A DNA stretch of 64,000 nucleotides. It comes from Desulfobacterales bacterium (GTDB lineage: Bacteria; Desulfobacterota; UBA8473). Of the stretch, positions 58,019-64,000 are shown piece after piece (position 1 is the first letter of the stretch; each line of letters starts with the position of its first letter). The notes below the pieces were generated by a model. The model worked only from the letters and a program-made list of their open reading frames with translations. It ran no database searches and had not been told where the DNA came from. Where the stretch lies: contig JACQWO010000051.1 of NCBI GenBank assembly GCA_016209225.1, positions 53,122 to 117,121 of the forward strand, written 5' to 3'. A program made the translations under genes and the position numbers.

Positions 58019-58462
58019 ATGCATTCCAACAGTTTGTTAGATCAGATAAGAAAAATCAATTTGGAGATGGAACACCATTTCTATCGCTTGTTCAGCCCTA
58101 ACCATCCCCTCCAATCCTTGCCTGAAGAGAGGTGGAGGCCATACACAGATGTCTATGAGACAAAGGATGCGGTGGTGATTAAAATGGAGCTGGCAGGGGT
58201 TAAGAAAGAAGACCTCTCAGTTAAGCTCTATGATAATCGGCTGACAATTAGAGGGGACAGAAAGGATTCTGCTCATGTTGAGAAGAGGATATATCACCAG
58301 GTGGAGATCAATTATAGTGAATTTGAAAGGGCTATAATACTGCCTGAAACAGTGAGGGAACAGGCTATAAAGGCCGAGTATAAGGACGGCTTTTTGAGCA
58401 TAACTATCTTAAAAGAGCCTGCTCATGCTGTAGATAAGACACTGGAAATAAAAGTGGAATAA
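58019..58462 (+). CDS. Hsp20/alpha-crystallin family small heat-shock protein
   Basis: WRPYTDVYETKDAVVIKMELAGVKKEDLSVKLYDNRLTIRGDRK; start trimmed to ATG after aaggagag RBS. Confidence 0.92.
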   Translation: MHSNSLLDQIRKINLEMEHHFYRLFSPNHPLQSLPEERWRPYTDVYETKDAVVIKMELAGVKKEDLSVKLYDNRLTIRGDRKDSAHVEKRIYHQVEINYSEFERAIILPETVREQAIKAEYKDGFLSITILKEPAHAVDKTLEIKVE

Positions 58463-58472
58463 GGGGGAGAAT

Positions 58473-60878
58473 ATGGATTCAGAATTGAAAGATACTGCTT
58501 CAGAAGAAGCAAAGATCACGGATAAATTAGAAGGCTACGATATACCCAAAGAGTTGTCCATTATCCCTATTAATGATATGGTTATTTATCCCCACACCCT
58601 GGTCCCCCTTGCCATAACGGATAAGAAGGGATATGATGCTGTGGATTATGCCATGTCACAGAATAGAATGGTAGGCGCCATTGCCATAAAGTCTAAAGGA
58701 AAAGCAGAGGTATCTGAAGAAGACCTCTATGAGATAGGGTCGATTATGGTTATTCACAAGATGTTAAAGATGCCCGATGGCAGTATGAGACTTATAATAC
58801 AAGGTTTAGCCAAGATACGGGTAACTGAATACATTCAGAAAGACCCATTCTATAAGGCTAAAATAGAGGTTATGCCGGAAAAGGAAGAAATTACCGAAAG
58901 GACAGAGGCATTGATGAGGACCATATCCGGGCAATACCATAAGATGGTCGAGCTGGTTCCTTACATGCCGGACGAGCTTCAGGCAGCCGTCATGAACATT
59001 GAAGAACCTATAAAACTTGCTTATTTCATAGCAACTATGGTCAGGATGAAATTAGAGGAGAGGCAGGAGATACTGGAAGCAGAGAAGATAGAGGATAAAC
59101 TCAGCAAGGTTTTATCCGTATTAAACCGGGAGCTTGAGCTCTTAGAGTTAGGGGGCAAGATACAGTCTCAGGTGCAAAGCGAGATGAGTAAGACACAGAG
59201 AGAATACTATCTCAGAGAGCAGTTGAAGGCTATTCAGCAGGAATTAGGGGAGACTGACGAGAGACAGGAAGAGATAAAAGAGCTTCGAGCTAAAATAGAG
59301 GCAGCCAACCTGCCGGATTACGTATTGAAAGAGGTAGATAAGGAATTAAAGCGGTTTGAGAGATTGCCTCCTGCATCAGCGGAATACACTGTTATCAGGA
59401 CATATCTTGACTGGCTTATCGAAATTCCATGGAACAGAGGAACAGAGGACAACCTCGATCTGGTAAAGGCTAAAAAAGTTTTAGAGGCAGACCACTATGA
59501 TCTCAAGGAAGTCAAGGAAAGGATTGTAGAATACCTTGCTGTAAGGAAATTAAAGGATGACATGAAGGGTCCTATCCTTTGCTTTGTAGGACCTCCAGGC
59601 GTAGGTAAGACTTCCTTGGGACAATCCATAGCCAGAGCATTGGGGAGAAAATTTATCCGCATGTCATTAGGAGGAATACGGGACGAAGCTGAGATTAGAG
59701 GCCACCGACGAACCTATGTGGGCGCTATGCCAGGGCGCATAATCCAGAGCATAAGACGGGTTGAATCAAACAATCCTGTATTTATGCTGGATGAGATAGA
59801 TAAGGTGGGTACCGATTTTCGAGGGGATCCTTCCTCTGCCCTTTTGGAGGTTTTAGATCCGGAACAGAACAGCTCATTTAGTGACCATTATATTGACCTG
59901 CCCTTTGATTTATCGAAGACCATGTTTATAACCACGGCCAATGTATTGGAGACTATTCAACCGGCGCTCAGGGATCGTATGGAGGTTCTCAGGTTGTCAG
60001 GATACACTGAAGAGGAAAAGATCGGTATCGCAGAAAAGTACCTCATACCCAAACAGTTAGAAGAACATGGTTTAAACACTGAGAATATTGAGTTTACCGA
60101 AGAGGCTGTACGAAAGGTTATTGCAAGCTATACAAGGGAGGCGGGGGTTAGAAATCTGGAGAGGCAGGTTGCCAGGATTTGTCGAAAGGTGGCCCATCAA
60201 GTGGCTATAGGAAAGAAGGAACTCACGACTGTCTTGCCGGAAAATCTATATGATTTCTTGGGCAACGAAAAGGTTTTTCCGGAGACGGCCATGAGAACAT
60301 CCTGTCCTGGAGTGGCTACTGGGTTGGCGTGGACAGAGGCAGGGGGAGACGTGCTCTTTGTGGAGGCCACGAAGATGCCTGGAAAGAAGGGCCTGTCTCT
60401 TACCGGGAATATGGGTGAGGTTATGCAGGAATCGGCAAAGGCTGCCCTGAGCTACATCCGTTCTCAGCCCCAAAAACTCAATATTGACCCTGAGTTCTTC
60501 GAAAAGTACGATCTTCATCTCCATGTGCCGGCTGGTGCAATCCCTAAAGACGGCCCTTCTGCCGGGATAACTATGGCTACGGCAATAGCTTCCATACTTA
60601 CTGAAAGGCCGGTCAGGAGTGATATAGCAATGACAGGGGAGATAACCTTAAGTGGTACAGTCTTGCCAATAGGGGGTGTCAAAGAAAAGGTATTGGCAGC
60701 TAAGCGAGCTGGAATAAAGACGGTAATACTGCCCCAGAGAAATAAGAATGATATAGGGGAAATCGATAAACGACTCAAGAAAGGCATGAAATTTGTCTTT
60801 GTGGAGAATATTGACAGAGTTCTAAAATTGGCTCTTACTGATAAATCGAAGAAGAAAACGAAAAAGTTAACGGTTTGA
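58473..60878 (+). CDS. lon: ATP-dependent protease Lon
   Basis: [22 protein letters not shown]; catalytic [15 protein letters not shown]. Confidence 0.97.
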   Translation: MDSELKDTASEEAKITDKLEGYDIPKELSIIPINDMVIYPHTLVPLAITDKKGYDAVDYAMSQNRMVGAIAIKSKGKAEVSEEDLYEIGSIMVIHKMLKMPDGSMRLIIQGLAKIRVTEYIQKDPFYKAKIEVMPEKEEITERTEALMRTISGQYHKMVELVPYMPDELQAAVMNIEEPIKLAYFIATMVRMKLEERQEILEAEKIEDKLSKVLSVLNRELELLELGGKIQSQVQSEMSKTQREYYLREQLKAIQQELGETDERQEEIKELRAKIEAANLPDYVLKEVDKELKRFERLPPASAEYTVIRTYLDWLIEIPWNRGTEDNLDLVKAKKVLEADHYDLKEVKERIVEYLAVRKLKDDMKGPILCFVGPPGVGKTSLGQSIARALGRKFIRMSLGGIRDEAEIRGHRRTYVGAMPGRIIQSIRRVESNNPVFMLDEIDKVGTDFRGDPSSALLEVLDPEQNSSFSDHYIDLPFDLSKTMFITTANVLETIQPALRDRMEVLRLSGYTEEEKIGIAEKYLIPKQLEEHGLNTENIEFTEEAVRKVIASYTREAGVRNLERQVARICRKVAHQVAIGKKELTTVLPENLYDFLGNEKVFPETAMRTSCPGVATGLAWTEAGGDVLFVEATKMPGKKGLSLTGNMGEVMQESAKAALSYIRSQPQKLNIDPEFFEKYDLHLHVPAGAIPKDGPSAGITMATAIASILTERPVRSDIAMTGEITLSGTVLPIGGVKEKVLAAKRAGIKTVILPQRNKNDIGEIDKRLKKGMKFVFVENIDRVLKLALTDKSKKKTKKLTV

Positions 60879-61561
60879 TGCGAGGCTTGGCTAGAAAAAC
60901 AAAGAAGAGGCACTCTGTGGATTTCAATACTGAACGTCAACGGATGGTTGAGAACCAGCTAAAAACAAGGGGTATAACCAATCTCAGAGTTTTGGAAGCA
61001 ATGCTAAAAGTTCCGAGACACAGTTTTGTGCCTCCGGAGTTGATATCATCTGCCTACCACGATGGTCCTCTGTCCATTGGAGAGGGGCAGACCATATCGC
61101 AACCGTATATGGTAGCCTTGATGACAGAGTGTTTGGAGTTAAAAGGAGAGGAAAAGGTTTTAGAGATAGGGACAGGGTCTGGATACCAGACAGCCATACT
61201 GGCCGAACTGGCAAAAGAAGTATATACCATAGAGATTCACAAATCTCTTTCGGGCAAAGCGAGGCAGCTTCTTACGGATTTGGGTTATAACAATATAGAA
61301 TTCGGGATTGGCGACGGGAGCAAAGGGTGGGAAGAAAAATCCCCCTTTGCTGGTATTATTGTAACGGCCGGATCGCCTGATATCCCCAGTAGTTTGCAAA
61401 ACCAATTAACGGATGGGGGGAGATTGGTGATACCTGTTGGTTCAAGGTTTCTCCAGACGCTCTACAGGATAACCAGAGTTGGGGATAGTTTTCATAAGGA
61501 AGAGTTTACCAGTTGTGTGTTTGTTCCTTTAGTTGGGGAACATGGGTGGAAAGGGGAGTAG
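60875..61561 (+). CDS. pcm: Protein-L-isoaspartate O-methyltransferase
   Basis: [48 protein letters not shown]. Confidence 0.95.
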   Translation: MMRGLARKTKKRHSVDFNTERQRMVENQLKTRGITNLRVLEAMLKVPRHSFVPPELISSAYHDGPLSIGEGQTISQPYMVALMTECLELKGEEKVLEIGTGSGYQTAILAELAKEVYTIEIHKSLSGKARQLLTDLGYNNIEFGIGDGSKGWEEKSPFAGIIVTAGSPDIPSSLQNQLTDGGRLVIPVGSRFLQTLYRITRVGDSFHKEEFTSCVFVPLVGEHGWKGE

Positions 61562-61625
61562 GGGGAAAAGGTTTCTTTAGATATCGTACAGTAATGATAC
61601 TACACCCAATTCTCATAAGGATCGA

Positions 61626-61910
61626 ATGAAACTAATATTTGAATGGGATGAACTCAAAGCAATAGCAAGTCTCAAGAAACACAAAGTGAGCTTCGATGAA
61701 GGGAAAACAATTTTCAGTGACCCTTTTCTGCTTACATTTCCAGACAGTGACAATTCTGAAAACGAGGAACGCTATGTTAATATTGGTCTTTCTGCAAAAG
61801 GTGGTGTTCTGATTTTGATTCATACTGAGAGACGAGGTAAAATACGTATCATCAGTTGCAGGAAAGCTACGACACATGAAAGGAAATATTATGAAGAAGG
61901 CGGACTCTAA
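61626..61910 (+). CDS. brnT: BrnT-family toxin
   Basis: FEWDELKAIASLKKHKVSFDEGKTIFSDP...RIISCRKATTHERKYYEEG. Confidence 0.9.
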   Translation: MKLIFEWDELKAIASLKKHKVSFDEGKTIFSDPFLLTFPDSDNSENEERYVNIGLSAKGGVLILIHTERRGKIRIISCRKATTHERKYYEEGGL

Positions 61911-62196
61911 AAACCTATCAAAGATAGAGGATATGAGATCGGAATACGATTTCTCCAGCATGAAAGGGGCGGTGCGTGGAAAGTATTATAAGGCATACCG
62001 TGCAGGACATAAAGTTGAGATTCATAAAGCAGACGGTACTACTTCTGTTCAGTATTTCAGGCTGGAAGATGGGGCAGTTATGCTGGAGCCGGATGTAAGA
62101 CAATATTTCCCGAATTCTGAGTCAGTCAACAAAGCTCTCAGGTCGTTGATTGAAATTATTCCATCAAAGAAACGTGCGTCACATCATACAAAATGA
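61876..62196 (+). CDS. Cognate antitoxin (BrnA position) with atypical internal insert
   Basis: MRSEYDFSSMKGAVRGKYYKAYRAG...VMLEPDVRQYFPNSESVNKALRSLIEI. Confidence 0.8.
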   Translation: MKGNIMKKADSKNLSKIEDMRSEYDFSSMKGAVRGKYYKAYRAGHKVEIHKADGTTSVQYFRLEDGAVMLEPDVRQYFPNSESVNKALRSLIEIIPSKKRASHHTK

Positions 62197-62267
62197 CAAC
62201 TGTCCTGCATTCCGATCGTATTCCTGCAACTTTGTGCCTATGTGCCTTTCTTTGTTTGTGCCGAATA

Positions 62268-63011
62268 GTTACCTAATATCTTATATCAAGGCAAATTTGC
62301 TTGTTAATAAATGGTTAGCCGAAAAATATCACGACGTGGTGTTGTCTACAGAAAAGGATTTGTCGACCATGCTAAAAAAAGAACCATATGAATTTAGGAA
62401 CGATCAAGAGATAATCAAAGCTCTCCAAAATCAGCGGGCTTCATTGGAACATTGGTTCACCAGGAGTATCAGTGACCTGAGTCAGGTTGTTTGGGAATCT
62501 GTCAGTGGAAATACGTTCCGCGCCTTTGCTCACATGCCCCATAAACCATCAGTAATATTTCGTAACTGGGTCGAAGCCGAATTTTGCGACACAAATGATC
62601 TCATTAGTGTACTGAAAGACAACTCTCAGGAAAAATACGATGAATGGACAAATGAACTCGTGAATAGATTGGCATGTCACTGGAACCATATGATGGGACG
62701 CGCCATATTGTATGGAGCAAGCCGCAAATTGACTAACCTTGTGATTAAACATCTGATCTTGTGGCAAGATCTTTCTAAGAATGATAGACAAACAGCAACT
62801 GGCACATGTACCATTCGATAAGTATGCACTGGTAAGTATTAGGAAATGCTTAAATTGGGTATCGATACCCAAAAAGCCGTCAATGAGTTTCGTAAACTCA
62901 TTTGAACGTTACAAGAATCTACAGCAATATATTAGAGGGGTGACGGCAGAAGCGAAGATGCCACCAATTTATTTTGATATTCTCTCTTGGAACTTAACGC
63001 ATCCTAAGTAG
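62268..63011 (+). pseudogene. Uncharacterised protein gene, apparently frameshifted near 62785
   Basis: Frame 62150-62821 (YIKANLLVNKWLAEKYHDVV...LILWQDLSKND) appears to continue in another frame (KQQLAHVPFDKYALVSIRKCLNW...NLTHPK). Confidence 0.45.
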
Positions 63012-63972
63012 TTCGTCCTGAAAAATAGGGTTTTTAATGATACTCCATATATGAAAGGATCAGGCCATCATCATTCTTGGAGAGGGCAACGATGGAACCA
63101 AACTCACAGTCGGGGTGACTCTTGCCCTTCTTGATGACAGCGACACCCGGTTCATGCAGAGAATAGATTCGCTTCCTGGGAGATTCACCGGTCGTTTGAT
63201 CGATGACTCTCTTCCCGAGAGAGACCAGGCGATTGAGTTCTCGTCCCGCTTCCTTGAACCCTCGGCTGTACAGGCTGTTCGCTACCCCAGCAGCCTGCTT
63301 AACTACATGACTGGTTACCTCCTCGCGAACCCTCTTGATCTGCTTAACAATCTTCTCTCGAATCCGGTGCAGAAGATCGGCGTCCGTAGGATAGGCGATG
63401 TTCTTGGGCTGGGCAGTGGTATCCACCGCTACTCGTCTGGTCTTTACCAAACCCATCTCAGACCACGCCTTGAGCAATACCGCCTCAATCTGCTTCATCC
63501 CTTCAGTTCCGATGCGGTTCCGAAACTTCACCAGAGAAGAGGCATCCAGAATCTGACCTCCCTGAAAAGAGTTGAATCCGCAAAAACACTGCCAATAAGC
63601 ATTTTCATGGAGCATCTCCACCGCCCGCTCATCAGAACAATTGTACCGGTGCTTTAGAATATGGATGCCGACCATCAGCCGAATGGGTTTCCCCTGACGG
63701 CCCAGGGGACTGTAGTAACCGGACAGAACTTCATGAATACCGTCCCAGTCAATTATCCCGGCAGCACGAAGCAATTCATGCTCCGGATTCAGAACATCCG
63801 AAAAAAGGGTCTCATACATAAGAAGTTGCCTCTCTGGAATTTGTACTTTCATATCAATAGCTTATAGGATAAATCCCAGATAAAAACAACTAAAATCCAC
63901 AACTTTCTTCAGTTTTCAAAGAACAGTATCAATGTTTACGCGGGTTTCATGCCGCATTTTTCAGGGGGAACT
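63011..63972 (-). mobile_element. IS5-like element, internally deleted, with imperfect terminal inverted repeats
   Basis: agttcgtcctgaaaaata (63011-63028) vs catttttcagggggaact (63955-63972); encodes truncated transposase. Confidence 0.75.
63034..63852 (-). pseudogene. Truncated IS5-type transposase (N-terminal part only)
   Basis: LFSDVLNPEHELLRAAGIIDWDGIHEVLSGYYSPLGRQGKPIRLMVGIHILKHRYNCSDERAVEMLHEN; AVDTTAQPKNI; stops after SYMEYH next to the terminal IR. Confidence 0.85.
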
Positions 63973-64000
63973 AATTAGTATCTTATGCATGCAGTTAATT

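Noticed and set aside
60515-60940. 141-aa minus-strand ORF
   Set aside because: Antisense to the Lon catalytic domain; strong Lon homology on the + strand explains the region
63115-63657. 180-aa + strand ORF
   Set aside because: Antisense to the IS5-like transposase
1-64000. tRNA/rRNA genes and prophage structural genes
   Set aside because: None recognised by eye; no cloverleaf-like tRNA, rRNA motifs or phage head/tail proteins seen, though a tRNAscan/Infernal run would be decisive

Overview
The window (64 kb, moderate-to-low GC, Gram-negative) has four parts. (A) About 1-45 kb, almost all on the minus strand, is a large surface-glycan locus. It holds Wzi-like, SLBB/Wza-like and Wzz-like export genes, a UpxY/NusG-type antiterminator, a winged-helix regulator, CysD/CysN, and NeuB plus a NeuA-phosphatase fusion. 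It also holds KdsB, a PfkB kinase, several SDR epimerases, Gfo/Idh/MocA oxidoreductases, many SAM methyltransferases, radical-SAM proteins and an MsbA/PglK-like ABC exporter. (B) About 45-48 kb contains engB, the remnant of a PLP aminotransferase, and mnmG. (C) 48-57 kb is a compact defence cluster: HicBA, type III Mod, a PHP+SMC-like ATPase, an AlbA_2/HATPase protein and type III Res. (D) 57-64 kb contains a QueG-like Fe-S protein, Hsp20, Lon, Pcm, a BrnT/antitoxin pair and an internally deleted IS5-like element. The most unusual signal is a set of dispersed arrays with an exact 7-nt period (heptamer arrays). Two are intergenic and palindromic, and two lie in frame inside coding genes: one in RfbC and one forming the linker of an oxidoreductase-acyltransferase fusion. 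Other candidates are the PHP-SMC ATPase inside the type III R-M operon, poly-C/G tracts in glycan genes, two MITE-like elements, an aldolase/DUF115-like fusion, and a consensus promoter with an overlapping operator at the head of the glycan operon. All calls come from reading the sequence; no searches were run.
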